From Onthophagus taurus (Eukaryota; Arthropoda; Insecta; Coleoptera; Scarabaeidae): a stretch of DNA of 64,000 nucleotides. The stretch is taken from the NCBI RefSeq assembly GCF_036711975.1, contig NC_091968.1, forward strand, positions 8,060,001 through 8,124,000. Reading direction: 5' to 3'. How positions within the stretch are numbered: the stretch's first letter is position 1; each line of letters opens with the position of its first letter. Positions 10,583 to 24,300 of this stretch are shown here, in pieces. Made by a program: the position numbers and the translations under genes. The notes below the pieces were generated by a model. It had not been told where the DNA came from. It was given only the letters and a program-made list of their open reading frames with translations, and ran no database searches.

Positions 10583-11784
10583 CTATGTTGCTTGTAGTTT
10601 TTTCAAGATAGGCAAGCGGTCCTTGAAGGACAGCTCCTGGTCCTTGTTGAGCAAACGGACCTCTAGGCCCACCCAAGCCTTGCTGTTGCATGAATAACGC
10701 CTGTTGAGGTGAAACCATCCCTGGACCAACAGCGCCACCCATACCAGGGGGCACCTACAACAATAAAAAAAGAAAAAAAAACTACTAATAAAAAAAGAAA
10801 TTTAAAGAAAATAAATAAAAACACCCTTTAATTTGTACTTGAAACATTTTTTTATTTGAAAACGCTCTTAACACGTCCCAAATACAAAAATTTTTAAATT
10901 CAAACTTGTTAATAATCCTTCTTTTTTCTCTAACGTTTCCTACAAGGCACAATTGAGCAAATAATTACTACTAAATCATTTAAAATAATAATAACCCTGA
11001 GAAAAAATAAAAAACGTAAATAAAAACGTTTTTTAAAATAACTTAAAAATAATAACAGAATAAAAGTTCCCCAAAAAATATAATAAATTCGTGTTTCATC
11101 GCCGATCTACCTGCATCTGTTGAAATTGTTGCATCTGCTGTTGTTGTTGTTGCATTTGTTGTAATTGCTGTTGTTGTTGGAGCTGCTGTTGTTGCTGTTG
11201 AAGTTGTTGTTGCATCAAATTTTGCATCCCAGCCATCGAATTAGGCGTTTGATTTCCAGGAATGTTTGGAATCGGGGATGGTGGAACAGAACCTCCGTTG
11301 TTAACTAAACCGGGTGTTGAAGATCCTTGAGCAGGACTTTTTGAAAAGCTTTGCAAATCAGCCAATAAATTCTGCCAAATAGCGATTTTTTCATAATGCC
11401 GTTTAAGAAATTCTTCTTTTCTCGCCAATTCTAACCTCAATTCGCTCACATCTTCTTTTACAATCATCTCTGGCTTTAGAACGGATAAAAGAAAACGTTT
11501 TTGTAAGAAAAACGCTTCCATTTGTCGTGCTAAATCGATGAATCTATGCGTGGTTTGCTCAACTTCAACCCGAATCTCCTCCTTATCCGTACTTTGAACG
11601 GCTTCTTCTTTCGTCAGGACATTTAAGCAATGCTAAATAATTAAAACAAAAAATTATTTTTATTAAACAAGAGTATTTTTAAAGATGTACTTACTTGAAA
11701 GGCTTCTTCAAATTCATCTACAAGATTTCCACTGCTGTTGGTCGGTGTTGCCATTGCTGATACGGGTGGTGACGCTTCTTTCAT
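10583..11784 (-). CDS. MED28: Mediator complex subunit 28
   Basis: MED28 is a head-module-associated subunit of the Mediator co-activator that links transcription factors to RNA polymerase II in the nucleus. Exons on the minus strand: 11784-11695 (MKEASPPVSAM...DEFEEAFQ), 11632-11111 and 10754-10583. Exon 2 carries the conserved core (TTHRFIDLARQMEAFFLQKR, LKPEMIVKEDVSELRLEL, HYEKIAIWQNLLADLQ) followed by a long Gln tract. Exon 3 has a Gly/Pro/Gln-rich part and the family C-terminal signature GPLAYLEKTTSNI. Splice sites and phases agree (0, 0, then 1 at the last donor). The final few codons lie in an exon I could not find; the intron frame after 10583 runs into transposon-like sequence. The Gln/Pro-rich C-terminal insert is longer than in vertebrate MED28 (178 aa in human); 261 codons are seen here. 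Confidence 0.92.
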
Positions 11785-12352
11785 TGAAACTGCTTGATAA
11801 CATTTGTCGTTATCGCTGTTTCGTAATCTCGCCTATCGAGTGAAAATCAACAGGAACGCGGTCCTTTATAAAGATTTGTGGGGCGTAAAAACGACAAAAA
11901 TGTTATCGGAGACGGAAAATGACGCTTCTTCTGCCACAAGAAACGTCAATATGGCGGATTGTAGGAGTACCAACTTTAGTCTACGAAAAAAATAAGAATT
12001 AGGAATTAATTAATTAATTATTAAATGTATATATAAATAAACATAATAATCGATTTTTTTAATAAACTACATTAAATTAAATGGTTATAATTAAAAATTT
12101 AAACTGTGAAAAAAACGAGACTGACAAAAAAGAAATTGATGTTTTGTGTTACCAACCTTAGATTATAGAAATATGTATATTGTTGAAAAAAACTTTAGGA
12201 TAACTTTGAAAATATAAATGTTTAAATAAAATCACCAAAATAAAAAAGGAAATTTAGTGAACATTTCCTTAACATCTTGTATACAGTATTCATTTTTAAC
12301 CTTTGCTTTTCATTAACATAACAAAAGTCTAAAAGTGGGTCTCTAAAACGTT
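11785..12352. promoter_or_regulatory. Shared upstream region between MED28 (-) and PMVK (+)
   Basis: The two start codons are 568 bp apart and point away from each other, so this interval must hold both 5' UTRs and promoters. The MED28-proximal 200 bp is relatively GC-rich; the rest is AT-rich. No core promoter motif is clear enough to assign. Confidence 0.5.
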
Positions 12353-13045
12353 ATGGAAAACTTTCCAAAGTTAATTTTATTATTTAGTGGAAAAAGAAAA
12401 TCAGGAAAAGACTTTATAACCGATAAACTAAAAGATATGTAAGTTAAATCACCAATAAAACAATAATACTAAAGATTAAAACAAAACTTAAAATAATAGA
12501 TTAGGTGATCAATGTGAAATATTAAAAATATCAGCACCGATTAAAGAATACTTTGCAAAATCCCTTAATTTAGACTTAAATCTATTAATGTCTGAAAAAC
12601 CCAATAAAGAAGAGGTTAGATTAGAAATGATTAAATGGAGTGAGATGAAAAGATCGGAAAATCCTGGTTGTTTTTGTGAAATAACTTGTAATAAGGGTAA
12701 CTATTTTAAAATAGAATTAATCAATAACAATTTATTGTTTTAACTTTTCTTTTTAAAGCAAAACCTGTAGAAATTTGGATTGTAAGTGATATTCGAAGAA
12801 AAACAGATATTTCTTGGTTCTACGATACATACCAAAACAAAGTAAAAACTATACGAATATCCACAGATTTAGATATTAGAGAAAAACGAGGATTTCAATT
12901 TGAAAAAGGAATTGATGATGCAGAATCTGAATGTGATTTAGATCAATATAAAAATTGGGATCTCGATGTTACCAATAATGATTCAATTACTTGTGAGAAA
13001 TCTATAAAAGAAATTTTAGAATTAATTAACATTAATATTTTATAA
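12353..13045 (+). CDS. PMVK: Phosphomevalonate kinase (animal type)
   Basis: PMVK phosphorylates mevalonate-5-phosphate to mevalonate-5-diphosphate in the mevalonate pathway, which in insects feeds juvenile hormone and other isoprenoids. Exons: 12353-12438, 12500-12696 and 12759-13045, giving 189 aa (human 192). The P-loop FSGKRKSGKD is at residues 11-20. Other conserved blocks are ISAPIKEYFA, EMIKWSE, NPGCFC, IWIVSDIRRKTDISWF and GIDDAESECDLD. Both introns are short (61-62 bp) with GT-AG ends, and the phases fit. Animal PMVK is a P-loop kinase unrelated to the GHMP enzyme of fungi and bacteria. Confidence 0.96.
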
Positions 13046-13299
13046 TTAATTTAATATTTAAATAAAATTGGTTATGGAAATATTTTTTGACATTTGACAT
13101 ACACACTAGTTACATAACCCCAAAAAGTTGATAACCAACCTACTTTTTATATATCCATCCTCGTCTTACACACACACTTTAATGCACTTTGAAGTTAGTC
13201 TAGTATTAATCGATTTAATTTTAGTTCACTTCGAGATCTGACTCGAATTGAAGCAAAATTTTATTTTTTCGTGAAAAAACTTTGCAATTTTATTAAAAT

Positions 13300-13543
13300 A
13301 TGGCTGGGGGAAGTGCGGATGCCGCCGAAGAAGCGAAATTGAAAGGGATGGGCAAGATTTTTAACTCTGTAACCAACAAAGGAAGGGCTAATGTAAGAAT
13401 CGAACTTTAACCTCAAAAAAAAATTCTTTTTTTGATATTTTTCGTGTTGATTAAACCGATTATTTTAGGTTGCGATGGCTACTTATGGTAGTGTTGGTCT
13501 TTTAATAGCTTATTTTATGTTGAAACCGAAGAAAGCTAAGTGA
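13300..13543 (+). CDS. ATP5MK: ATP synthase membrane subunit K (DAPIT/USMG5)
   Basis: A 55-aa protein encoded by exons 13300-13392 and 13469-13543. It reads MAGGSADAAEEAKLKG, then IFNSVTNKGRAN and VAMATYGSVGLLIAYFMLK before a basic end. This matches DAPIT (human 58 aa: MAGPESD..., FNSYTLTGRMN, LATYGSIALIVLYFKL): a short matrix-side segment, one membrane helix and a basic tail. The protein sits in the mitochondrial inner membrane and helps hold ATP synthase dimers together. It is tandem to PMVK with 254 bp between. Too small for gene finders to call without the splice. Confidence 0.95.
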
Positions 13544-13979
13544 TTATCTTAAAATTATGTAATTAAAAAAAAAATGTAGTGTAATAAAATATTGTAAGAA
13601 ATTTGGTATTTGTAGTTTTAATTTTATACACACTTTATACCGTTGGGGTATAAATAGCAAATAGGAGATTAAAAGGTTAATTTAGGAAAAATTATTTTAC
13701 CATAACCTAAAAGTTCATCTGACTTTCTCTTAGTGCCATCTATAGTGTGAAATGGAATCTATTTTAAATAAAATGTTAAAATTATTAATATTAATAATTA
13801 CGATTTAGCATAATAAACATTTTTCTCCAACATCTTTTTAATTATAAAGTAATTATCTTATCATTAAACATTATAGCTTAACACTTAAATTCAATAAATT
13901 AATAATTCAAAATTGTTGAACATTGACGGGAATATCTCCATGTCTCTGTGAATTGTCGGTTATTTCCCGTGCGGCTACC
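13544..13979. other. Intergenic, nothing recognised
   Basis: AT-rich sequence between the DAPIT 3' UTR (AATAAAATATTG at about 13582) and the LINE fragment that follows. I see no gene or repeat structure. Confidence 0.5.
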
Positions 13980-15990
13980 CTTACCAAGTCCCTTATCTAC
14001 AACGCAAGTTCAAAGCTGGGGTTGTCATGAATAATATCTCTGATCACCATGGTCAATTTGTCTCTGCTGCAGTATCACCTCCAATTGGAATTGAGTACAG
14101 TTCTGGGATGTGCAGGAGGGTTACCGTTGAGGGGAATTTGAGATTTTTTGAATCCTTTCAAATTTTTCAATCGTTATGGGACTGCTAATCTTAAGGAAAT
14201 GAGGGATACAGCAAGATCGGCGTATCGTGACGGCATCGCTGAGGCTAAACGGAAGGCCGCTGTCTGATACTTTAACGCGTTGAGCAACAAATCGCGGGCC
14301 TCTTGGACTCTGATTAATGGGTGAAGCGTCAGTGTGGACAAGCAGAATATTGCGGATATGGATCCCGATAATCTAAACAGCTTTTTTGTAAATGTCGCTA
14401 ATAACAATGTTGCTAAACTCGGCCCGTCTATTGGATCCCCCTTACATCTGTGTCGTAGTAACTTTGACAATGTTCCTGTTTTCTCTTTTGTTGAGGTATC
14501 AGAGAGTGAAGTTAGAAGTGTTCTACAGTGTTTAAAGACGAACGGGAATAGAGACATATATAGTGCTTCAACCGGGACTATAAAATGTAACATTAGTCTC
14601 ATGGTTGCGCCCCTTACCATAATGGTTAACACCATGATGCGATCACATACTTTCCCGGATCAATTAAAGATAGCCTCCATTGTGCCTATTTTTAGCATGG
14701 ATAGTGACCAAAATATTTGAGCGCGTAATCTACAAACAAATAATGGCACACGTGGAATTGTACGATGTGCTTTTCGAGAATCAGTTCGGCTTTCGACCTG
14801 GTAGGAGCACCGGGGATGCGATTGTTAATTTTGTGAATGTCTGTCACAGTACGTACGAAGATCAGGACTACTGTGCTGCTCTATTTCTTGATTTGTCTCG
14901 TGCTTTTGATAGTGTGTCGCACCGTATTCTTCTCGTACCTGTCCGATAGGTTTCAAGTGGTTAAATGTGGAGACAAAGTATCCGGAAAACTTCCAATCTC
15001 GAGGGGTGTACCCCGGGGATCTATTTTGGGGACCCTTCTGTTCCTCCTTTACTTTAATGATTTTCCTGGTTACCTGGGAGAGGGTGTAAAGTGTTTGTTG
15101 TACGCTGATGATGCCACATTGCTTGTCTCCGGGTTAAACTACGAGAAGGTAATGTCTTCCTCAAACAAACTGTTGACTGCTATGAACGACTGTTGTGTGG
15201 CTAATGAACTTTTCACCCTTAAACGGGACTGTGTAGGTGATTTTCCCCCTGCTAGATTGTTGGGCATAACGGTGAGCTCCAGAGATCTGAAATTTGATGT
15301 GCATGTGGATGAAATTGGTAAAAAGATCTCAAGAAACATTTTTCTACTACGTAGACTGGCGAGCTCGGTATCTGTCGAGGTGGCCAAAACTGCCTATTAT
15401 GCGTTGATACACTCGATGATTGACTATGGTATTATTGCCTGGGGTGGGAGTCCAGCAAGTAATTATGTGTTTGGTTTACAACGCAGAGCTGTGAGAGTGT
15501 TGGCTAAACTTAGCTATAGGAAAGATTGTCGCCTCGCCTTTGAATCCTTGAATATTCTAACGCTTCCATCATTGTTTATTCTGAAATATTTGCTGTATAT
15601 TCATAGTAATGATGAACAGTATAAGACGCACGCCGACGTGCACAGTTACTTTACCAGAAACCGTACGAAAATCTGCGTAGATTTTTGTCGGTTGAGTAGA
15701 ACGCAGAAAGGTCATTTGTATACTGGTTAGATTTTGTATAATAAGTTACCGCAATCTATACAACACAAGCAATTTAAAACTGGTATAAAGAATTTCCTGA
15801 GGCCGGGTGCGTTCCACTCACTCGAGGAGTTTTTAAGGAGTGATATTGTCATTGTATGAATGTATTTTTATTGTATTTTCTCGTCGACTTATGCGTTTGT
15901 TTTTTATTTTGTTGTATATTCTGTTTAAAATGACGTGTGTAAGTCTTTAGCATAGAGCACTAATAAAGTTATTATTATTATTATATTATT
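13980..15990 (+). pseudogene. Non-LTR retrotransposon (jockey/CR1-like), 5'-truncated, reverse transcriptase remnant
   Basis: RT blocks appear in order: FFVNVANNN, the fingers region, KIFERVIYKQI, ENQFGFRPGRSTGDAI, ALFLDLSRAFDSVSH (motif A), ISRGVPRGSILGTLLF (motif B) and LLYADDATLL (catalytic YADD). The thumb follows (LGITVSSRDLKF, YYALIHSMIDYGIIAWGG). It ends with the C-terminal NKLPQSIQ...GAFHSLEEFL, then a short 3' UTR and a (TTA)n tail at about 15970. Two frameshifts and several stops are present. No endonuclease domain is left. Confidence 0.82.
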
Positions 15991-16009
15991 ACCTAACCTA
16001 TGGCACCCT

Positions 16010-16640
16010 GAAGAACGGAAACAAGAAGTTTACGGCGTAGAAGTTAGAAAAATTGTCATAAAATTACATAAGGAGGATCGTTCTATATGTACGTCAAAAA
16101 AGCTAAAATCCTTGTCAAAAGTACATCTACTATTCAGTACATAATTAAAAAGTTTGTAGATACTGGAAATATTGAAATGCACCACGTACGGGCTGTCCAA
16201 AGTTGCTAATTCCCCGAGATAAACGAAGCATTAGATAAGAAGTTAGCGTAAATCCTTGGACAAGCGCCCCAAAGATAGCAGCAAATCTTCAAAATGAAGT
16301 TAATAAAACTAAGTGCAGAAACTGTGACAGGAGTTTTGCGATCTGCCGGCTATAACGGGCGAGAATCGCGAAAGAAACCCTACATTAACGACGCGAATAA
16401 AGAAACATATTGAATTTGCAAAAAAGTACAAAGAAAAGGATGTGGGTATTTGGAAAAGGGTGATGTTTACAATCGAGTCAAAATACAACATTTTTGGATG
16501 TGATGGTAAAATTTGGAGATCAGCTGGTACAGTGCTAGATTTAAAAAATCTTCTACCAACAGTTAAGCATAATGGATCTGTTATGGCGTCACCACCTTCC
16601 CAGCCGTCACAAAATACAAGAGCTCAAAAACACAAAAAGA
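16010..16640 (+). pseudogene. Tc1-like transposase remnant
   Basis: Degenerate N-terminal HTH coding is followed by HIEFAKKYKEKDVGIWKRV, MFTIESKYNIFG and WRSAGTVLDLKNLLPTVKH. In Tc1 (DD34E) elements the block reads FTDESK; here the catalytic Asp is Ile, and the second half is deleted after HNGSVM. Inactive on both counts. Confidence 0.75.
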
Positions 16641-16810
16641 AGTAATGGCTAAGCACATTATATCTTTCAGGAGCGTGGCTAACTACCTTTAAATAGTTTT
16701 CTTCTCTTATATTAAGTACATTCGTACAAGTTTAGTTTAAGCATTTTACTTTTCTATGTTTTTCTTAAGAATAAAATTTTAACTCTTTTTAGTCCATTAC
16801 TTGAATTTAT

Positions 16811-17316
16811 ACAGGGTGTATCTGAATGACTGCAACAAACTTCAAGGGTGATTTTTTAGTGAATTTTAAGGGTACTTTGATATATGAACCATGGGCAACT
16901 TCGGCTCCCCTACGGAGCTACGCCCCTCCAAAAATGGCGAAAAATTTTGGTTTAAGTTCTTTTTCTCAAAAACCATAAACGCTAGGAAAATGAAATTTGA
17001 GGAATATGTTTAACTCATAATAGGGCACGTTTTACCCTGTTTGTACTTTCAACCTACCCTTCTAAACTACTAAACGTAACCACCCCCGTTCAATTTATGC
17101 CTAAATTTTTTTTATGAAAATGATAAATACATTGGAAAAATTTCTATGGTTTTTGAAAAAAAAAAAATTAAACCAAAATTTTCCGCTATTTTTGGAGGGG
17201 TGTAGCTCCTTAGGGGAACCGAAGTCAACCATGGTTCATATATCAAAGTACTCTTAAAATTCACTAAAGAATCACCCCTTGAAGTTTGTTGCAGTCATTC
17301 AGATACACCTATATAT
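16811..17316. mobile_element. Foldback MITE, CAGGGTG-ended, arms about 150 bp
   Basis: The left arm (from ACAGGGTGTATCTGAATGAC at 16811) and the right arm (ending GTCATTCAGATACACC at about 17309) are long imperfect inverse copies, about 150 bp each. They share blocks such as GATATATGAACCATGG. The middle is AT-rich. It has TA at its edges and no coding content. It belongs to a family seen in several places here (51.9, 52.28, 60.5 and 63.4 kb). Confidence 0.8.
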
Positions 17317-18333
17317 ACTTTAATTATTTTTTTTTTTTTTTTCTTGTTACATGAGCGGAACTTTAAGGTTTGACGATTTGAGTGGGATCGTGATCGAGAA
17401 TGGATACGATTTATTTGAAATAAGCGAAACATGACTTTCGGAACATATTCCGAATTAGTGATGAAAAAAAGTAACTATTCGTTATACTCTTCCACATCCA
17501 GATCGGTTTTTATGACAGTCATAAATAAAAACCGGGGTGATTTTTGCCCGCTCGAGTACCTTAAAAGACTTATGACAGTCATATAAGGACAGGGTAGAAC
17601 TTAAATTTTTTTAAACTAAAATTTAGTAAAAAACCAAAGTTTAGTTATAACAACTAAAATTTAATTATAAAAACTAGTATAAAAGTCTTAGAAAAAAATA
17701 TTACTTTTAGGAATGTCTAAATAAAAGAATAACGAAATTTTAAAGAATCTAATTATTCTCCGCCCTCTTTTGTTAGTAGACAATGCATGCCTCCTCAAAA
17801 CATTTCTTAGAAAAAATATGTACTTAACATTAGAAACACAACAAATAAGAGAATAATGAGTATTTTATGACCCTATTATTTTTCTACAATTAGCCAGTAA
17901 AGTGTGGTCCTTAATGCCGCCCTGAGTGAGGAATCCCAGCATTTTACAATGGGGAACTATCTGTTACAACCCCGTCTTTGTTAGCTTTACAACTACAGTA
18001 GGAAAGTGACAGAGTCATAAAAACCGATCGCCGTGTGGAAGACTATACACGAGTACTCGTTACTCCGCGAGATCCGAAGTAACTGTTACCGTATCACATC
18101 GGGACCAGTTACTTCGGATCTAAAAGTTACTTTTACAAACAGCCCTTCTGAAATGGGCATCTTACCATCACTTATCAATACTCCCCATTATTTTAATTTA
18201 ACCTTTTCTGCATTACCTAAATTTTGGGGATTTAAAAAATCTTTCCTAATCAATAATTTTAATAATTTTAAATGTATTGATTAAATTTCTTACAAAATAA
18301 CTTATAAACATGAAAAAATTACATCTGAACACA
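17317..18333. repeat. Inverted-repeat element and hairpin, upstream of the HELQ 3' end
   Basis: About 50 bp at 17466-17517 (...AGATCGGTTTTTATGAC) is imperfectly repeated in inverse at 18015-18066. Next to it, AGATCCGAAGTAACTG (18068) pairs with AGTTACTTCGGATCT (about 18107-18121). A GCCCGCTCGAG motif followed by TTAA (about 17546-17564) resembles the piggyBac-type end near 10.5 kb. No coding content. Confidence 0.6.
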
Positions 18334-21300
18334 TTAAATTTGAGCACCTTCTAAGACATCTTCAGCTTCATCCCTTAAATTTTCGATTTTTTCCAATAAA
18401 AGTAACTAAAAACAACAAATAAATATAAATAACAATAATTTTTCTAACTACCTTGGCTGCAGCAATTAATTGATTCGCCAATTTTCTACTCATATGTTCA
18501 ACACTTTCAATTAATTCCCCAACGTTAGCTTTAGCAAGCGAAGCAAGCGATCGATATCCGGCATCATATAATTGCTTGGCTCTACATTGTTTAACTGACG
18601 GCAATTCCATAAGCGGAAGTAGTTCTTTAATGCAACAATGCTGTAAACGTTCGGTCATCCCTTTTAAAAGATATGCAAAGTACCAAAACTCTTTTAATTC
18701 TGTACAGAAATTTACGACATTTGACGAAAAGGAAGCGGCGGATGTCATTAAGTTTTGAGCTAATCCCCTTGGAACATCGTATTTTTCGGAGACTTCAAAT
18801 ATTGAGTTTCCGTTCCATAAATCGTAGAGAATTAATGTTACATAAAATCGTTTTAAAACACGTTCAAGAATCGACTAAAAATACAATTAAAAAATTTCTA
18901 CGTTGAGTTGAGAGTAAGTTGACTTACTTTTATTGGTTGATTATTTAATAACCTCACCGCTGTGGATTCGGTTAACCCGATTATATTCGCTGTATGTAAC
19001 TCGTTTTTAGTTAGTTTCGTGTACTACAAAAAATTTTTTTTGAATAAATTCATAAATTATTGTTTTCTTACAAATCTGTAATATCTTGATTTTGAAAGAT
19101 TAATTTGATCCGCAATATCATAAGGGGTCACTAAATATAGTAAATGAAGGCAGTTTAATAAAACTAAACTCGCTTGCGCTTGAAGTAAATCTTCGTAGAG
19201 TAAATGAGCTTTCGTTAATTCTAAACCACCTGAATATAATTTTAAGTTAAAATTTTTTATTAATTATTTAGTTTTTACCTTTTACTGCTGCTAATCCTAA
19301 TTGACTTATAATTAATTTACTATCGTTACGTAATGTAATTTTAGTTTTTTTTGTACTTGTATCATTTAAAGTTTCACTTAATAATGTTGATTCCTAAAAT
19401 AAAATTTTATTTTATTCATTTACTCTTTTTTTTCAAAGCTTTTTTACCACTGTGTTATTAAACCTTAAAGATAATTCTTTACTTGAATTGAAATTGCAAC
19501 CAACGCCTTTTTCTTCAATCTTCAAAGCGCCCAATTTAAATAATTCCGATAACGATTTATCAACGAGTAATTTTAATTTAACGTTAAGTCGATTTTCTTG
19601 AACAAACAACAACGATTTTTTAACAATTTCAAGTAAATCTTTTCGAGTATTCGCTGCGTTTAAACAAATCATACTTAATAATAATTGTCTAAAAAAACAA
19701 TTTATAAAAACGAAAAAAAAAGAATTAAAATAATTTTACTTCAACCCTTTGCAATCGTTTTCGTGCATAGCCGATAAAGCTTGGTCCATTGGCGCATTTA
19801 GCATACCCCTTACTTTCGGTAAATCAGCCATGGAACAAATTAAAATGCTCTCCCCCTCGGTTCCAAATCCTGTTCTTCCAGCTCGTCCCACCATTTGTTT
19901 GTAACGTGATAACGTGATGAATTCTTTAGCGATGTACGGTTGGCGTAGAATAACGCGTTTCGCGGGTAAATTAACCCCCGCGGCTAAAGTGGATGTGCAA
20001 CAAATCACGCTTAATGTTCCATCTCGAAAACTATCCTCGATTAATTTACGTTCACCTGATGTTAAGCCTAAAATTAAAACGAAATTATTCTTTATTATGT
20101 AAGAATTCAATAATAAGAAATAAAAATTAGAACCTGAGTGATGATAAGCGATTCCATAATCAATGGACTTTTCTAATATTTTACATAAATCACCGGATTC
20201 GGTTTTAAGATTCTTTTTAAGCAATTTTTTATCATCCGTTTTGTTAGTTTTTAGTTTTCTGAAAGATGAATCGATTAAATTAACGCAATGCAAATAAAAC
20301 AATAAAATTGTTATAATAAAGAAAAAAAATTACGCTGGTAAAACTCTGCATAATAACCAGGCGACATTTTCGCAATTTTTCTTTGTAGAACAAAAAATTA
20401 AACAGGAATCGGCTGGAATAACTTCCATAACTAAACCACCTAGACGATCCGGGTCTATTTTTGATAATTTATCACTGTACTAAATTGAAAAAAATAAAAT
20501 AAAAAATAAAATTGTAAAATAAAATAAAAAATAAAATTGTAAAATAAAATAAAAAATAAAGTTATAAAATAACATAAAAAATAAAATTGTAAAATAAATT
20601 GTAAACTAAAACTAGGAATAATCGGGTTTAGCCGTCTTAATAGACGTATGATTCGTATAGAACCGATAAAAATAGCAATTTTACTATCATAATTGGTGAT
20701 GAGGGCCTCAGGATATATAATTCGTTGAAGAAAGATGAAGAAGAGACTCTAGCAAGTGTGTTAATATAATTTGAAGAATATTTTATTCCAAAAAAGAACT
20801 TAGTAGTACAAACATTCAAATTTAATCATTTGCACCAAAAGGAGGATCAAGGAATAGAATCATAATATATAATAGAGCTTTGTACAGAACCCGCCCTTTG
20901 TGAATTCAAATGTGTTAATGAAAAATGTAATAAATCATATGAAAATAGAGTGATAAGGGATAAATTGGTTGTCAGTATTTATGACAAGAATATTCAACAA
21001 AGAATGTTACGAGAAGGAGATATTTCTTTGGAAACAATCCAGAATTATTGCAAATCTAGAGTTAGGAAAATATTAAGTCTTATTAAATCTTTCGATGGAA
21101 ATTAACAAAATAAAGAAAATAGAATGCAAATTTTGTGGATTCGGCCGCATTCGGCAAGATATGTGCAAATTGTCAATGACACAACAATTTTGCCAAAGTT
21201 TGCAAAAAAGACAAGCAACCTCAAATTAACAACATTCATAAGGATTTTAGAGGTGTTTATTTACTGTGTAGCAGAAAAGAAAGAAAATGTAAATGAGAAT

Positions 21301-24300
21301 TCGGTACGAAAAAAATGGGGCACAATGGTCACAGTAGATTTGGATTGCAAAGCTGAACTGGAAAAACTTAGAAAAATGAGATTCTCACAAGTTCGCCAAC
21401 AATCGGATGAAATAGTTACTAAAGTTAGTATGACAACGAATTAAAAATGAACGCCACAAACAAGAATGGGATAACGAACAATGGAAATTGAGTAAATTAT
21501 TAGAACTTCAAGCACCATATTGTGATTCTTTAAGGAATTTAGGATTAGTACATGCCCAAGCGATCATCGAAGAAGCGAGAGAGGAAGTAATTAAAGAATA
21601 TAAAGACTTTGGTGGATAGGTGTAAAGAAAGAGGGCGTAAAGCCGTTAAGAAATTACATAAAGAATGAGAAGAAATAGAAAAAGAGAATCTAAAAGAACT
21701 GGGTAATAAAAAACGTGAACCAAAAAAAATGAATAGTCCGATAAGGAAGAAAAAAAAGGGACAAAGGTGTGAACAATATGAAAGTTGTAGTGAAATGGAA
21801 GTATTCAAGAAGAAGATGAAAACAAACATGACGAAGATAATCAAGAAATAATTGATGTTTCTGAAACTAATGAAGATGTTGACCATGATTTAAAAAACGT
21901 GACCATGAAGCTGCTATAAAACTTCATAAAAAGCAAGAAGAGAAAGAAAAACAGAAGCAAAAAGCATTTGAGGCGAGGCTTATTTCAAGTAATGTTCCGT
22001 TGAATTATGGTTTAATTTATGAAAATATTTGCTAATAATTGGAATTTTAAAAACGAGTTTTCCAGTCCATATAACAGTCGATCAAATGGCTTAGCAGAAA
22101 AAGCTGTTGGAATTATAAAAAATATGTTAAAAGTAAAACATGAATTTTTAATTGCTTTAGTCGAGTATAGAAATACTCGGCTAAAATAATATGTAGAAAT
22201 GTGGCAAAGGATACAGTTAAGGTTTTCCCCTGCACAATTATTATTAAACAGAAAAATTAAAACCAGGATGCCAACTATAAACACAGATTTAGAACCAAAA
22301 ATAATAAATAAAGAACTAACAGAAAAGAAAATGAAAGAGTTAAAACCACTAGATGTTAATCTGAAGAAACAGAAAATTTCTAATAAATTAAATTTCAAAT
22401 TTAAAAATAAAAATTCACTAGAAAATTCAATAATTTATGATTATTTATCTACCGGATGTTTCATAATATATGCGCAGGACTTCAGGATGTGATAGCTTGT
22501 CCAAAAATTTGTGAAAAAGTTTCTATCAACTTACCCAATACAAACAAATCAAAAATTATGTTAAAATGCCGTTATAGTTCGATATACGGATAGTACTGTT
22601 TGAATTTGCAAGGGTGTGCTAATTAACGTGCCAGCAGTGTATTATTATAATTTAAAATAAGATTAGAAGGCTGTTCTCGTCGTGATGGCATAGTGACGAG
22701 ACAAGAAAAAGAAAAGCAGATATAGTCCTTCAGCGGAAAGAAGTCCACTGCGTCATTAATTTATGGGGTTATAATAGACTTGTATTAACTTTTTGCGTCT
22801 CTTTTTTTACGTGTATTAAACAAAGGAAATGATTTAACGTACTTCTTCGGCATCCGCAACTAGAAATGTCCTACTAACAATTTGAGTTAAAAAGAGAAGC
22901 ACATCATTACTAAACAAAGATAAAGTTAATATAGGCATGTCATTTCATACATCAGTATATGAAGTAGAAATATGATCGGAAGTTCGCATGACGGATATGA
23001 ATTTAAAAGTCATAAACTTCACCTTTCATAGCTGTCACGCGTGTTTGGTACTGTTTTCTTTAGGTTTCATGTGTTTAAAAGCGATTTTTAATTTCGTAAG
23101 TGAGTAAAATTAGTTCTTTTCAGAACTCTCGTACAAATTTTGCTACAGTGTGTTGAAATATCGTACATCGACGTTAGAATCTATGTCTTCGCCAGGAGCA
23201 ACGTTAAGTGCTCAAAGCCAACACCTTGTGCTCAATTTGTTGAATTACTTTGAAGCGGAAAAGCGAAATGGTGGACCTTTGATAAATCTGAACGGTATTC
23301 ATGAGGGAAAGAAGATATAATTTTAAAACTATTGTTTTAACTTATTGTTTTACAGAGGGTTGCCAATGCCTTGCAAATCTCAAAAAAACTGTTCAGCGAA
23401 TTAAAAGTCGCGCAGCAAATCCAGTATTATCTACGCCTGGAAAGAAACGTCCTAGGAAGAAACCAAAAACTCAAGATTTGCACGAGTCTAATAAAATGGC
23501 CATTCGAGATACAATTTATTCCATGTACAAGCACAGTAAGTTGTGTTGAATTGCAAATTAGAGTAGCTAGTACATTTTTTATAATGATTGCAGAAGAACA
23601 GGTAACACTTGGCTCTCTAAAGTTGGAGATAGAGAAAAGTAACATCGTACTGGGTAAAACAAATTTATCTAAAGTTTTAAATGACATAGGATTTCATTAT
23701 AAAGCAGACTCAAATCGAAAAGCATTAATGGAGAAAACTCACATTGCTGACCTACGGCTAACATTTTTAAGAAAATATGTCGAAAATATGAATTCTTTGA
23801 AACGTCAAGTGGTTTTCTTAGACGAAACTTGGATATTTTCGAAGGGAACCTGTCGAAAATCATGGCAGGATGAAGATGTGAAGAGCATTAGAAAACCAGA
23901 AGGTTATGATGGCAAACGTTTCATCATCGCACATGCAGGGTCTTCAGCTGGATTCGTACAAAACGCCAGTTTAATATTTTCAAGTAAGTCGAAGACTGGC
24001 GATTATCATGGGGATATGAATGGTAATATATTCATAAAGTGGATACAGGAATCCTTATTGCCTAACTTCGAAAAGCCATCTCTTATTGTTATGGATAATG
24101 CATCATACCACTCAACGTTGCTTGAAAATATTCCATCATCTGCCTGGACAAAAGCGAATATTGCCGAATATCTAAGAAAAAATCAGATAACATTCGATTG
24201 CAATTTGTTTAAAAGTGAGCTAGCTAAATCGTATCAGAAAGAAAAAAAGTATCAGGCAGATGAAATAATAAAAAGTGCTGGGCATGAAGTTATACGCCTT

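Noticed and set aside
11111-11240. CAG/CTG-type microsatellite as a separate repeat
   Set aside because: It is the Gln-rich coding tract of MED28 exon 2, with mixed CAA/CAG codons and an intact frame.
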